A stretch of DNA of 64,000 bases from Dillenia suffruticosa (taxonomy: Eukaryota > Streptophyta > Magnoliopsida > Dilleniales > Dilleniaceae), in NCBI GenBank assembly GCA_033439265.1, contig JAVTVX010000035.1, forward strand, positions 4,134,001 through 4,198,000, written 5' to 3'. The notes under the pieces are model-generated. The model saw nothing but the letters and a program-made list of their open reading frames with translations, ran no database searches and was not told where the DNA came from. A program made the translations under genes and the position numbers. Below are positions 34,539 to 48,200 of the stretch, one piece after another; the stretch's first letter is position 1, and every line of letters starts with the position of its first letter.

Positions 34539-36671
34539 ATGGCTCTCCTGAACTTCCTTTTTCTCATCCTTATAATCCCGTCAAGCATGGCAGCTAGGCC
34601 TCCTTCACCAGGCTACTACCCAAGTACTAAATTTAGGTCAATGAGCTTTTACCAAGGGTTTAGAAATCTTTGGGGTCCTCAACATCAAAGCGTTTACCAA
34701 AATGCATTAAGAATTTGGCTTGATCAAAATTCAGGTCACTCTTTCAACAATACCAGTACCTTTTTTTTTTTCTCTCTTTTGTATAAGTTTATGTCAACGT
34801 CTTATTTACTATTTTTGATTAAATTCCTTGACGGGTATTTAATATCTTTGCATTTTTTCTTCAATTAAATGCTTAAAAAACAGGAAGTGGATTCAAATCA
34901 GTCAAGCCATTTAGGTCTGGCTACTTTGGTGCTTCAATCAAGCTTCAACCTGGTTACACTGCAGGGGTCATAACAGCTTTTTACGTATGGACAGCACAAC
35001 AAATAGTGACCTCGCCATTGAAATTAATGTTCTTTTTTGGGTAAATCTGTCACGAATTTAAATTTAAATTTTCAACTAATCCATTTATTGTGGTTGGGCA
35101 ATGTCAGCTATCAAACACTGAAGCACATCCAGGATTTCATGATGAAGTGGACATTGAATTTCTTGGAACAACATTTGGGAAACCTTATATTTTGCAGACC
35201 AATGTTTATGTTAGAGGAAGTGGAGATGGGAAAATCATAGGAAGAGAGATGCAGTTTCATCTATGGTTTGATCCTACCAAAAAATTTCATCACTACGCTA
35301 TCTTTTGGAGTCCTAAGGAGATCATGTGAGTAATGTCTAACCAATCAACTACTCATGTTTAATCTCTCCTTCTTTAGTTCTTCACACGCTTCCATGACGA
35401 TTACTTTTATTTTTTAATCCAAAAGGCTAAATGAAAATTGCACCCACGCGGTTCCAGGTATTTAACCGTAAAATATTAAACTTTTTTTTATTAAAATCTT
35501 GAACTTGAATTTTGAAAATAAAAAAATAAGTACTGGGAAAGCTAATCTTTAAATTGGGACTCACAGTCTTTTAAATTAAATTAATCGAATTTTTAAAGAC
35601 AGATTATCAAGAAAAAACAAAAGAAAATTGCAATATAGAGCTAATCCACTTTTGTTGGGAGTAATTGTTTCAATCTTCACAGGCACTAATCACAATTATA
35701 TATTCCAATACGATAGCCTTATGATCTGTACAAACCAAATCATATATTTTATTTACTAATCTTGAATTTCTGTGTCTGAAATAAATCACAAATCACATGA
35801 CGGTATTATCTACTTGATTTTTACAGCAAATAAATATTCTTTTCTATTAATGGTGATCAATGGAAATTGAAAATTCAATTGGATGGCTGCAAGTTTACAA
35901 GCAAGAGTAAGATTTTTTATTAGAAAAAGGCCATCAAAGAAGGGTTTTTGGGTAGAATGAGTAACAATTGCCAACTTTAGAAAAAGAATGAACAATTGAA
36001 TCAGGAAAAAGTAAGAATCTTTATGAAAGTTATTGAAATGGGGAATTGCTTGACAAATGGGAAAAAGAGACAAAGAATTTAATAGTATTATATGCCCATT
36101 AAAATACATGACAAAATAAATATATTTTTTTAAAAAAAAAATGGACTTTAATAATATGACCCTTTGGATTTCATTTTCATAATTTAATAGTAATGTGTAC
36201 GTGGGGATGGGCATATGTTCCAAGCATGCTAGATGTCCTATCCTTATCATCTATGCTATCACATATTAACGTCTTGTATAACATTTTTCTTGTTTCCTTT
36301 GTAGATTCCTTGTAGATGATGTGCCCATAAGGAGGTACCCTAGGAAGAGCGCAACAACATTCCCCTTAAGGCCAATGTGGCTATACGGCTCAATTTGGGA
36401 TGCATCGTCCTGGGCCACCGAGGATGGGAAATATGGAGTCGATTACCGATATCAACCGTTCGTAGGGCGATACACGAATTTCAAGGCAAGTGGTTGCACC
36501 GCCTACTCTTCGCCCAGGTGCCGCCCTGTGTCGGTCTCACCGAATCGGTCCGGCGGGCTGACCAGGCAGCAGTATAGGGCTATGTATTGGGTGCAGAGGC
36601 ACTATATGGTTTATGACTATTGCAGGGACAATAAAAGAGACCATTCAATTACTCCCGAGTGTTGGGGTTGA
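34539..36671 (+). CDS. Xyloglucan endotransglucosylase/hydrolase, group III (XTH31/32-like)
   Basis: Four exons: 34539-34734, 34884-34984, 35108-35325 and 36305-36671, 882 nt, 293 residues, the normal XTH length. It is a secreted GH16 enzyme that cuts and rejoins xyloglucan in the cell wall. Residues 1 to about 19 form a signal peptide ([18 protein letters not shown]). The catalytic motif [10 protein letters not shown] spans 110-119, with E112 the nucleophile and E116 the acid/base by family knowledge. [18 protein letters not shown] and [11 protein letters not shown] follow, then the XET C-terminal domain with conserved cysteines and the ending [15 protein letters not shown] near the N-terminus and the [15 protein letters not shown] block resemble Arabidopsis XTH32 (from memory). 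An in-frame ATG at 34377 is rejected because it would bury the signal peptide. A possible AATAAA is at 36747. Group III members may favour hydrolysis, not tested here. Confidence 0.95.
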
Positions 36672-39132
36672 AAAAAGTGAAAAAAAGAAAAGGCCTCTCT
36701 ATTGTTTGATGATATTTAAAAGAACTCAGTTATTTCAAGAGTTTATAATAAATTACCTTATGTTAAAAATAATAATAATAAAAAAAACCTTTCTATTTGT
36801 GGGGGGTCTCCCTTTGCCGACATTATAGGCGCCAGGGTCGTTGGGTTCTGAACCAGAAGAAAAGAAAAAAATATGTATGTGGGGTTTTTTGTTAGTATTA
36901 TTATGCCTTTTCCGTGTACATTTATACTGCACAATGCATGAGAGAGAGAGAGAGAGAGAGAGGTGGGAGTCATGGGTTTTGAGTGAGAGATGTGTCTTCC
37001 CTTCGTCAATTTGAATAAGTCTAAAAAACTAAAAAACAAAAAAGAGAAAAAGCTGTTCTTTGAATATAATTTTATCATGTAACGTTGCCTTGAATGCCAT
37101 AGAAGTTTGTTAACTTTATGATTGATCATGGTCTAAAGATTACATGAGTGGCGCAAATCCTTAAATAAATCGTTCCTAAGTCTTTTGCTTCGATTTCCAA
37201 TCCCAAGGGCCATTTATAGTATTTTGCTAAGCTAACCAAAATTAAAGTTGTTGTGCATTTAAAGAACACACAGGCATCCAAACTAAGCCCCACCATACTC
37301 AAACTACTTCATTAAGCAACCTCACAATCCACTACAATTCTCTCCTTTTCTTTTTTTTTTTTTGTTTTTACCGTCGTTATTCTGAATTTACCTAATTAAT
37401 CTAATTCAAATATCACGAGATTCATTTTAAAGATTAACTCTCATGTTTAAAGATAAAATGATGTGTCAAACTTCCCGCACTCTCCGATTTAACCACTATG
37501 GCTACTGAATTTTTATTCATGGCAGAGAATGTGTAAGCCCATTTTTGGCTGAGCAATAAATGATGTAACAGGAGTCCTAACATTTACCGCTTATTCTTTT
37601 TCAACGTTATCATAAAATTCTCTATGTACTAGAAAATATTTTATAAAATATTTAAATTTAAGATAGCGTTGGCTTATTTTTTCTTTTTGAAAATTTTTAG
37701 GAAAAATATATCCCCTTCCTCATTTTTAAAATGATGGCTGGCATTCTCCCCCTAATATAGCAATGTCTTTAAACGTACATGGTGAAAATAAATGAGTATA
37801 AAGGATGTAAAAAGGGGGGATGTATGGACAGATGTTGTTTGCATGTGAACGCGCTTTCCGTAGAGAGAGAGAGAGTGCAGAAATAGTGCCTGTACAGATC
37901 CTAAAATGTTTATGTGGTATTCTAAGTTGTAACATTATGATTTATAATTTATTGTTCATGGAACAAAAGAGACTTGCCCATTGTTAAATAAGAGCGGAGA
38001 ATCCGTACTTATAAGAACATTCAAGTGATAAAAAATTCTTATTTATACGTCGAGATATAAAATTGAAATATTTATAGATGTATATATTTTTATAATTTTT
38101 ATGTAAATAATAATAATAATAATAATAACGGGAAGAATTTATTTATATCATGTGATGATGTCGGAATTTACGTTAATTAATCAAAAATCTATTACAACAA
38201 CGGGGGATTATTGAGCGACCTGTCCTAAATTTTCATCAATTTGGCAGATCTTCAAGTTAAATCATAAAAAAGGTTTCATGTTTATCAAATTGTATCAAAC
38301 AAACGTCAGCATTCTTATTAGATTTCGCATGATAATCACATCATCGTATTTGTTTAAATTTTTTCTAAGATTTTTAAAAACATTTTTTAAAGTAAGAATA
38401 TGTTTAATTTTACTCATATATCTTGCTCGATAATGAAAAAGGAACTCAACTGATTGGGATTTTTTGTATATTCCTAAATTATTGATGTCCATAGTTCAAT
38501 AATCGTTTCGATCGTTATTCAATAATTATTATTTTTTGCGAGACGAGATATTAAAATAATTTAGAAATGGTGGATGAAATTTTAAAAGTCACCTACTTTG
38601 TAAGTATCAATAACTATGAAAAATATTAAAAGTTACCTTGAAATTACCTTATACAAAGTTCCAATAAAGTTTTCTTACTTTATCAATCACATAGCCTGTA
38701 TACAACGTCAAAGATTCCTACACGTACGCTAAAAAAAATGAACTTGGAATCCAAAATTATGAAAAAGTAGACTACCTTTAGTTTACAGTAAAAAAGGAAA
38801 AAAAAAAAAAAAAAAAAAGAACTTTTCAATTTTTGAATGTCACCTTTCCAGTATTTTGATTTCGTAAAAACCCACTCTCTCTTTTCTCACTTTGTATCGA
38901 ACTGAAGGCTGAAAACGCTCCTCATAGATGTCATTTTTATTTTTATTTTTTTTAATATTTGATCGATCGGTATCCAGATTTCAATCATAAGTTAAAATTC
39001 TCATATCCTTTTCATTCATTCTTAGAAGAGATTTTTTTATTAAGAGATAGAGTATTTAATCATTTGATCTAAAAAATTTTGATTAGATATCTTTTGTACG
39101 GGATCAAACAAAGACAACCAAAGCAAAATGAT
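36672..39132. other. Intergenic region downstream of XTH
   Basis: AT-rich DNA with a (GA)n run at about 36940-36961, an (ATA)n run near 38106-38127, and a degenerate SINE-like core in minus orientation (CTAATTAATCTAATTC near 37392). I see no gene. Confidence 0.5.
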
Positions 39133-39150
39133 ATAAAGAAAGAAGCAAAC

Positions 39151-39296
39151 CATGTTGGAGTTTGACTTCCCATAGAAACGGAGAGACATTTGTTGGGAGA
39201 CCTCCCATAATATGTGAGTTTCATTACGGTAGATTTAGATTAGTCAGAATAAAATTTCAGATATTATATGGTTAAATCAAAAAATAAAAAATAAAA
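39151..39296 (+). mobile_element. Au-like SINE (5'-degenerate) with 18-bp target-site duplication
   Basis: The element is flanked by two identical 18-bp copies of ATAAAGAAAGAAGCAAAC (39133-39150 and 39297-39314). The body contains GAGACCTCCCATAATATGTG, TTTAGATTAGTCAGAAT and TTTCAGATATTATATGG, and ends in an (A5-6 T) tail. The same blocks, in the same order, occur in the SINE at 61560, where they read GGATTAGTTGGG and CCCGGATATCGG. The 5' tRNA-like head is short or eroded. Confidence 0.8.
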
Positions 39297-39803
39297 ATAA
39301 AGAAAGAAGCAAACACCACTTGAATACAATACGTTGGTCGTCAAGGACACGGCCCAGTGATACAAAAAATAAAAATAAAAACAATACGTTGGGCCCAAAA
39401 TATTCTTCACATCCAAAAATAGAGCCTGCAGTATCTGCATCCAAATGTGTGTGACCCACACAGGCCCACCCAAATGGAACTTGACAACACAACACACATC
39501 AAATAAAATTAACTTCACTTATCAAAAAAAAAAAAAAAGATAAAAGTAACTCCTTCCAAAAATCTAATTAATCATATTCAAATAACTGTGTAATCTAATT
39601 TAGAAGTCGAGAGCGTCTTTTTTTTATTCTCAAAACTTTAATTTAAAATTTTGATTAAACAAATTTAGTATTTTATCACTAAACACACGAATCATTAATT
39701 CAAATAAAAGTAACTTCATTATACGATGAGAATATGAATGGAGATTTGAAAATATTGAAAGCAATAATGTGTTGTTTTTGGATGTGATAATAAGAGATGC
39801 TCT

Positions 39804-39905
39804 GTCCTCAAGGGGACAGCCTGATAGTCATAATTCTTCTCTCCCAATTCTAAGATTCAGGGTTTGAATTCTCGTGTAATAAAAAAAAAAAAAAAAAAAA
39901 AACAG
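39804..39905 (+). mobile_element. Short tRNA-derived SINE with 10-bp target-site duplication
   Basis: The element sits between two copies of GAGATGCTCT (39794-39803 and 39906-39915). It has a B-box-like GGGTTTGAATTCTC (39860-39873), an upstream AGCCTGATAGTCA that may be a worn A box, and a 22-A tail. Length about 100 bp, similar to the one at 28950. Confidence 0.75.
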
Positions 39906-39973
39906 GAGATGCTCTAGCAACCAGTAGTGTAAGCTTTGGGCTATGATTCAAATCAAAGACAATTCATGCTGCA

Positions 39974-40790
39974 GGTGGGGAGCTTTTGTGTTTCAAAGCA
40001 TGGAGAGGATGGAATGTCTCTAAACAGAGAGAGAGAGAGAGAGGAGTTTAAGCCCAAGACACCTCGTGAACACCCACACTTTTTCTCCTTTTGGCATTTT
40101 ATGATGAGTGGTATTCTCGCATGTTTCTTCCAATAATTGCAAATTACTATTCATTTGGCAAATTATTCAGTAAAACGATCAAACAAATTCTCTACACTTG
40201 GTGTCAAAACGGCAATAGCTTATTTTATGGCTTTGTTTAAAAATCATTATATTTATACTTGCATTGATATAAGTAATGGTTTGTTTTCCTGAATGCTTTC
40301 TCCTTCAATCTTGTGAGAGAGAGAGAGAGAGAGAGAGACAGATCTTATTTGGAAGCACTTGGATGAATCAATCGCCTGCTTTGCTAGAACTATAGTCTGG
40401 ATTTTTTCTATTTTAGATAGATTTGGATCCTAAGACATGGACTTACCAAAATTTTTTTAAGAATCAAGAAGCCTATTGTCCCATTTGACTCTGGTCGCAA
40501 TTCGTTTAATTACTTCAAAGATATCAAGTCTCAGATTGGATTATTGTTGGGGAACTTTTGTGCTTTAAAACATTGAGAGGACGGAATGTCTCCAAACAAA
40601 GAGAGAGAGTTTAAGCACTGCACAGGTCTCTTCCCTCATGAACACCCACTCCTTTCCTTCTTTGGCATTTTATGATGAGTGGGATTATCACATTTTTCTG
40701 CCAATAATTATAAGGCAAATGATTGAGTAAAACAAATTGTCTACATCACTTGCTTTATAATTTTGTTAGAAAATTTTTTTATGTTTATAA
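39974..40790. repeat. Local direct duplication, period about 572 bp
   Basis: 39974-40262 and 40549-40790 are diverged copies. Shared blocks include GGAATGTCTC with CAAACA-type followers, GAACACCCAC, TTTGGCATTTTATGATGAGT, CAATAATT and GAGTAAAAC. About 290 bp of unique sequence with a (GA)n run lies between them. Neither copy is coding. Confidence 0.75.
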
Positions 40791-41032
40791 TTGTTGTGTT
40801 ACAAGAAATGACTAGAGAGAGAGATGGATAGGATCACTTTTGGTCAGCTCTTGTGCCGTGTCATGTCGAGATTGAATTGGTGCATCTAATGAGAGTCTCC
40901 AAGTTGTCAAGCATTATGAGTGGAGCCCGAAATATATGCTATACGAGAGGAGATGGATGAGGAAGCAATAATTTTGAAGAATATGCTTCCCTGTTTATAT
41001 ATATGCCGTTGACAATCATATAACCACAAAGG

Positions 41033-41080
<48 letters not shown>

Positions 41081-41273
41081 AAGGGAGGGAGAAGAGGACT
41101 CCGATATCATGTTATAATCAATCATTTTGACAATAATTGAATGAAAATAATTGAATGAAGAGGGAACCAACAAATTAAATAAAACCGGATGGGAAAAATC
41201 CTTATGGAAAAAGAAAAGATTTCTAGACCCCTTGAACCTTCTTAGATAAAGAGATTTGCATCGCTCACAGAAA
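40791..41273. other. Non-coding spacer with (GA)n microsatellite
   Basis: It holds an interrupted (GA)n run at about 41036-41090 and the 5' flank of the tRNA-Tyr gene. I see no exon. Confidence 0.6.
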
Positions 41274-41360
41274 CCGACCTTAGCTCAGTTGGTAGAGCGG
41301 AGGACTGTAGTGGCAAACACGGGTATCCTTAGGTCGCTGATTCGAATCCGGCAGGTCGGT
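41274..41360 (+). tRNA. tRNA-Tyr (anticodon GTA) with 14-nt intron
   Basis: Acceptor strands CCGACCT (41274-41280) and AGGTCGG (41353-41359) pair fully. The D arm is TAGCTCAGTTGGTAGAGCGG, a good A box. The anticodon loop CTGTAGA is interrupted after the base 3' of the anticodon by a 14-nt intron (41311-41324), the standard position for nuclear tRNA-Tyr. The T arm reads GCTGATTCGAATCCGGC; the usual plant gene has GCTGG, so the last stem pair is A-C here, and base 41360 is T where A is usual at the discriminator. A T run near 41373-41378 could terminate pol III. It is probably functional or only recently decayed. Confidence 0.88.
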
Positions 41361-42281
41361 TATTTACTTGAACTTTTAGTTTCTGTTTCATTTTTCATTC
41401 TTTTTCCTGCCAATTTTTTGTTTTGCGAATTTTCTCTATTCTGTTTTTGTCCAAAAATCTTTTTTTTCATTTGGTCCTCACATACACACAGCCGACGAGT
41501 GTTTTATACTTAATTTTTCCACGTAAGTCATGTACCCAAAAGGCAGTATGGCCGAATGACCAATGGTATTCTGTTTTTTCTCTAACTTGACAAAAATACT
41601 TACAACATGCAAGAAGAAATATGGTTCCATGATAAACTGGATTAAACATTGGAGTGCTACTGACTAATGACTAGAGATAGATAAATACTTTTTACTACAT
41701 TCGAAAACATATTAACATATTGATCTTATTCTTATACATAACTGAAATTTTCCTTCAAAATGAATCTGTGCAATTTCCTTAAACCACCATCCTTTATCCT
41801 CAAGCTGACATAAAATTTAGAACATGACTTATATCTGAATATAAAATTCATTAAAAGGTAAATATTGCATTTAGAAGACAACTATCTTCATTATTTTAGT
41901 GATTCTGACCAAGCAAAAAAAAAAAAAAAAAAGGTTCCCCTGCCATATAAACTAGCAATATATTATTACTTTTACATGAGCATGTTACTGTACACAGGAA
42001 CTTAAGTACTTGGGGAGCTTTCTACAAGACCTTGTTCTCAACTAATCTAAATACTAAGCAATAAAACATGTTAAAAATGAGCTTCTTCTTGCCCAACTCA
42101 CCAAAAATCAAGTAAAATAGATGCTGTTAGTATTACCCACAATGGAATGTCTGAAAGTTCAACCTCTCCCATGTCATGATCTATCTGCAACCAAATTCAA
42201 GAGAAACAAGCCATAGTAAGCACAAGGTTCCAACAGTGTCGTTCCTACACTACAATGACACTAAATTCAAGTAGTTGACCT
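41361..42281. other. 3' region of RFWD3-like gene and spacer
   Basis: 42132-42186 on the minus strand is preceded by CAG and followed by a GT and reads like a 3' untranslated or alternative last exon of the RFWD3-like gene (MGEVELSDIPL in one frame). The rest, to the tRNA, is AT-rich and without exons. Confidence 0.4.
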
Positions 42282-45200
42282 TTATGGCAAGGGCTTGGCA
42301 GAGAAAAGTTGCAATTTGTCCTCCCTTAGACAACAAAGGAAACTAGGACTCCATGCATTTGTGTGTTTTACATCAAGGATGGGAGAAATTGGAGAAAATG
42401 GAGATGACTGAAGGCGCTGAACAACTGCTAATGATGGCAGATCTTGTAAGACCAGTTCACCAGTTAATTCATCGCCAGATGCAAATAATGGCCTCTCGTT
42501 CTTCCTTTCAATAATCAGAGATTTTGGCAACCGAATTTGATTCACATTCACCTGAGAAAATCCCAACTGATGGTATTTGTTACCTGCACGCTTTAAGTGA
42601 ACATGAGAACCCTGTACCACTTGCCCCAAACCAGTGGGAGTCGGAGTTAGAATGGGTTGAGAAACCGCCATCTCATTTAGCATCTCAACTTTGGGACGGA
42701 ATGAAGCAACAATGTCATCATTTGATGGTGAATAAGCACTAGATATGCACACTCCATGATTCTCAGTCTCAGGAACTTGACTTTGCCTTCAATGAAGTAG
42801 TTTCCGACAAAGTTAGCATTAGAAAAAACTTAGCCAAAACGAAGTAACAATCAGGAAATTGAGTTTTTTATCCTCTAGATAATGAATGTCATTAGGTATA
42901 ACAGCATCAGAAGAAAAAAATAAATAATAAATAAATAAATCTCTACCTTCTTCCTCTACACAATACAAATAAATGTCCCTGTAAACATTACTATGGAAGG
43001 TAATCAAAACCATCTTCCCATTGTTAATCCCAAGATTGCATTTCAAAAAAGATTCTGCAAAAGCGTATTACTTTCAAACAATCACTTCATCCATAACTTC
43101 CACCTACCAGAAATTATAAACCTTCAAAATAGCAAAACACAGAAAAAAAAATGCTGTCACTGCTATTCAACTTCAATGGGAGATTGTCAAAGCAATATTT
43201 CATGTTTAGGAATCAGCCGCAGCTTCTTTTTTCTCAAGCCTGAGTTAAATATAATGGCACTTCAAACATATTATAATGCTAAAACCCCTTTTGCCTATCT
43301 GTTCTGAGGAGGGGAGAACAAGATACCCTCCTCAGAACAGATAGGCAAGGAGAGAGAAACAAATATGGGTGATTAAGCAACATGGGGGGCACATAGAGAG
43401 AATAATAAAAGATGGGACTACCTAATGACATAACAACGTTCACAGCCCAAATCTACAATAGCTAGAGTTTGAGCACAACAAATTACCTTTCCTCAACAGC
43501 ACCAAAATTCCACTGACACAAGCCAACCGCAGAAGCTGATAAAAGAGTATTTACACTGCCAGGACTACTAGGATTACGTAAAACAGAGTGGATGGTATGA
43601 ACAGGTTTGTATGCTAACCCAGTCATGGATTCTACTGGCCTTCCATTTCGGCGCATATCGAATAGGAAAAGCATGCCATTCTGCATTTATTTAAATTATG
43701 TGAAAGTAGAAAAAACAAAAAGATCAGGATCACTAATTTGCTTGTGAACTTATTAAAAACCAAGAGACAGAAAAGATTAGAACCTGCAATCCTGCATACA
43801 CGTTGTGTGGATTGTTCAGATCCCATGAGCATGACCATGCAGCAGCCTATATACACAAAGGCAATTGAACAAATTTTAACCAAACAAAAGATCCATAAAA
43901 CAACACATTATAAAAGATTCTCAATAAATTTATCCATATAAATCATACATCCACCATCATGCCATTCGTTTATATAGGTTGGGAACGGGAAGAGTATCAG
44001 ACCATCAACTTTACCATTTATCTTTCGTCCCCCCCCCCCCAAAAAAAAAGATACACACACACACACACACACAAAGCATCTTTACTTGGTCCCTTTAAGA
44101 ACCACCCAACAGCAAGTGCAAGCCAAATCAACATGTCCATCAATTCACAATTTGAAAATAGACAAATTACACAAAACTAACAGAATGATTACCGGTAAAT
44201 CATATGCAAGAACAATGTTGTTGCTTTCCAGACTGCATTAGGAAAACAGAAGGAAGCATAATGAGGAAGAACTAAGAGCTTAAAAATTGATTGAGATCAG
44301 TAAAAAGCAAGACTACCATCATAGCATCACCTAGAGAGTAGCTAAGCAGAACTACCTGACAATTGACATTTTTTTCCCCAGAGTAGCCAATAATGCCAGC
44401 CTAGCAAATGAAGGGGCAACACGCAGGTCTCTACAGGCTTTCGTATTAGGTGGAAGGAACATATTTTGACTTTCATAGGGTGGTACCAAGCTCATCTGCA
44501 TAAGTCCAGGGAGTCAAGCATGGTATACATGTTGGCAGAGCTACAGAATAAGTCAGTTAATGGCCAAATTACCATACTTTGGAAAGGAAATGCTCCCCAC
44601 CCATACCAGACAATCTTCGAGCAATTATCAGAGTTTGACCTGAGGCATCTATGTCAAATAACCGTGCACCCTCTAGCTGCAGCTCTTTCTGAAAGTAAAG
44701 GAACACGAGAACATTTGCCTAAAAAACCACGATAGAGTTAAAAAAAAAAAAAAAGAACAATGGACTCTATGTTTAAACAAATACAAAAAAGTGAGTGAAG
44801 AACAAAATGCTTATTGCAAATTTTAGGTAATTCATAATAAAAAAACATCAAAATAACCATATATTTGTACTCGAGACAATTGGGAGAGATGAAGTGTCCC
44901 CTTAGCAAGAGAGACCTTGAATTGTCAGACCATACCGTGATTCTTATTCATGGACTAGAAGATTGTGGGTCATTTTAATGTTTTTTATGCATTGGTGTTG
45001 CGAAAGACATGCACAGTGAATCATGGGCTTGGAGGCATATGGGGTTCTGTACAACAAAAGAAAGCAAAGCTAGAATTTTTGACAGTTGTGAGAGGCCTAT
45101 CTATAGCTGTATAAATTTTTGGTTCAACTATCTCTCCATTCTCTCTTATACCTTACTCTCTTTCTTGCTCTTCCAATGAGGATGTTGTTGTTTTTGTGGA

Positions 45201-48200
45201 ATCCTTTATCCTTTCTGGTTGTATTGGCAGCCCCTGTGGCGCATTATAATGCATCTATACTCTTCGATTGGAAAAGAATGGCCTTATCCCATGTTTAGTG
45301 AAAGAACCGGAATATATTATTTGAATCAAAGAGGCACACTTTATCTCATCGCAGGACAAGCTTGAGTAACGAAAATTGTTATAATCATAATCAATAGTTA
45401 GAGATAATAAAGAAATTATCAACAACCTTCTATTGCAATAAGCACCTCTCTGATCTCATGTCACGCCAAGGATAGGCAATTAAAGGAGCATTATTGCTCA
45501 TAATGGAATTCATAACCACATCAATCCTCTAGATCCAACAGACATGACATGCTCAACAAATGCCTTACCTGCAACAAAAAGTGGTGAGATGATCCTCCTG
45601 CTGGAAAGCTTAGGGGAGCTATGTGCCCTGCATGAAATGCTGGCAGCAATGAGACAAAAGAAAACCAATTAGCTACCCTTTCACTTTTTTTCTTTGTGGG
45701 GGGGGGGGAGGTATGAGAGTATGATGTACAAATTGCCTAACTGTCAAGGATCATACCATCAACAACTGACCGTCTATTCTGCAGTAATTGCTCCATCTCT
45801 TTGGTTCTCTACAGAGCCAAAACTTCAGTACTCAGAAGCAAAAGAAAATGCAAGCCATGCATCAACTACTACTAGAGCCATAAAGGCATGATCTCCCACC
45901 ATAATGATCAGAAATTTAAGAGAAAGTCAAACAAAATAAATACTGATTACAGGAGTAACCACCACTATGTATTAAGAACACTGAAGAAATAATGAAAACA
46001 ATTCACTGCTATCCAAGAATATTTCCCTCATTAGTAAATGGTTTTGGAGCCTCCCCTAGAGCTCAATTTTCTATGGCATAAGGTTATTAGAAGTATGGTC
46101 TCCAACATAATGGATGGGATGTCAATGCTTTCTTATTATAGTCCTTGGAAATCATCTTTCAATTGTATCATACCTTTTTTCCTCTTGTGTCTTTTAAAGT
46201 GCACAATGGGTTTTGTTTCCTTTTTTTGGGAGGATACTTGGATTGGGGACTTTCCTTTGTTCATCTCTTTTACTCGGCTTTGTAGGTTATCTAGGCTTCT
46301 TGTGGCTCCTATTAAATATTTTTATATTTGAGAGGATAATTCAATCTCTTGAAACTTTCATTTATTAAGAAACCATAATGATAGAGAGTTTAGGGAGTTT
46401 TCCTCTCTAGTTTTCCTTTCTCAGATAATGAATCTTCCCACAATGTTACAAACACTAGGATTTGGAGTCCTGATTTCTGGGATGCTTTTACTTACAAATC
46501 TTTTTTTTCAACATCTTATAAGTGGTCCCCATCACCTTTGTTTCATTTTAAATAATTTTATTTGAAAGGCAAATGTTCGTACTAATGTTAACAAAATCAT
46601 TACCAACATTTTACTTGGTCTATGGTACTCAACAAAATCAATACCAATGATCTGGGACAAAAAAGGAGACGTTTAAAACTCTCTTTCCATTTGTTTGTTT
46701 TATTTGTTTCAACAATTTCGAAAGCAAAGCTCACTTGTTTTTGCCTCATCCTTTTGCTCGGGAGATGTGGAACCACCTCTTTGAGAGTGATATTGATTGT
46801 GTTTGTCCTAAAGCCTTCCTGATTTACTTTTTATAAATTTTAGAAACTTCAGAAAGGAAAAAAAGATGCTTGATTGCTTGCTTTGAAAATGTGCAATTAT
46901 GGCTTTTCCTTAGTGAAATTGGAGGGAATGAAATATCAGAAATTTCAGGAATCAGTTCATTGTTCCTTCTCTTCTTTGGGACAAAACTATTTTTTATGTT
47001 TCTTTATGCGCTCATATTTTAGGGATTTATAAAGTCTATAGCTTAAAAAAATTGAAGAGAGATTCGAGAGCAATTATTCGCTAGTTTATGTGTTGATCTT
47101 GTTTTTCTTCCTCTAAGGATTTCTCAACCTTGGAGTTTTGTACATTCCTCTCTCATCTAATACTATTTCCTTTGCTATCAAACAAAAAATATATAAGAGA
47201 TCGAATCACGATTCAGATCAAGGAGGAATAACTACATAGCAACCATCCAAATCGAATAAGATAATAATTGTAATACTTCAGGCATAATGTTTTGTCAGTG
47301 AGCAACTCCATAAACAACATCCAAAATGCCAAACAAATTAAAACAACGATTACCTCTTTAAGTTCATGTAATTCTGAGCACAATGCATTCTCTCTCTTGT
47401 GCCACTCCTCTTCTTTTCTATGCCAATCTGCTTCCTTTACATAGCAAAAGTAAGAAAATTTATTAAACAAGCTATTTGTGTAAAATCAGTTATCATAAAC
47501 TTTTTACTGTTTATTTGAGAAAAAGGAATATCAGCCCAGCTTTGTAGATGCCATGTTCATGTCATTTGCAAGTCAAAGGAATCAGAAATAAGTTATACAT
47601 GTCTTGAAGCAATTTCAGATCGATGAAAATACTCTATGGTTTATGTATAGCCTAGAAGGATGATAGGCAAAGAGCCAAAAAAGACTGGCAACAGCATCAG
47701 AACACTCAAGTTGTAGAGACAACTACAGGATAAAATGCACCAATTTAAAGAATTTTCAACAAAATCTTAGGCCTCGGTGAAGTGATAAAAAAAAGGAAGG
47801 AAGATTTGAGAATGCATGATGTTAATGGCACCTTATACATTGGTGAACACTCTTAACACTTTTGCTCTCTGTTGGTAGTTTTCTATCTGTAGCCCATATG
47901 GCTAGCTGTGACCACAGGCCCTAACCCACTGCATCAAGCCCCAGTGTCTTAGCTGGGATATAAACCCTGCCCCAATCTCCTTGTTGGCCTTTGAAGAGCA
48001 GAGAGCAAGAGGCACTTCCTAATATCACATCCTTTCCACAAGCTTTCTATTTTCATTTACTTCTTTGGCTCCTTGCACCCTTAGCAGGGGCTCAACAAAA
48101 GATGCATTCTGGTATTTATATTAGACACACCGGGCAAACTTATTTTAAAGACAATCTGGATTTTCAACTATTTGCTTGATCATGAATGATAACACAATTC

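Noticed and set aside
41256..41513. 85-codon plus-strand open frame
   Set aside because: It runs through the tRNA-Tyr gene; its protein-like start (TLAQLVERRT) is the usual false translation of a tRNA.
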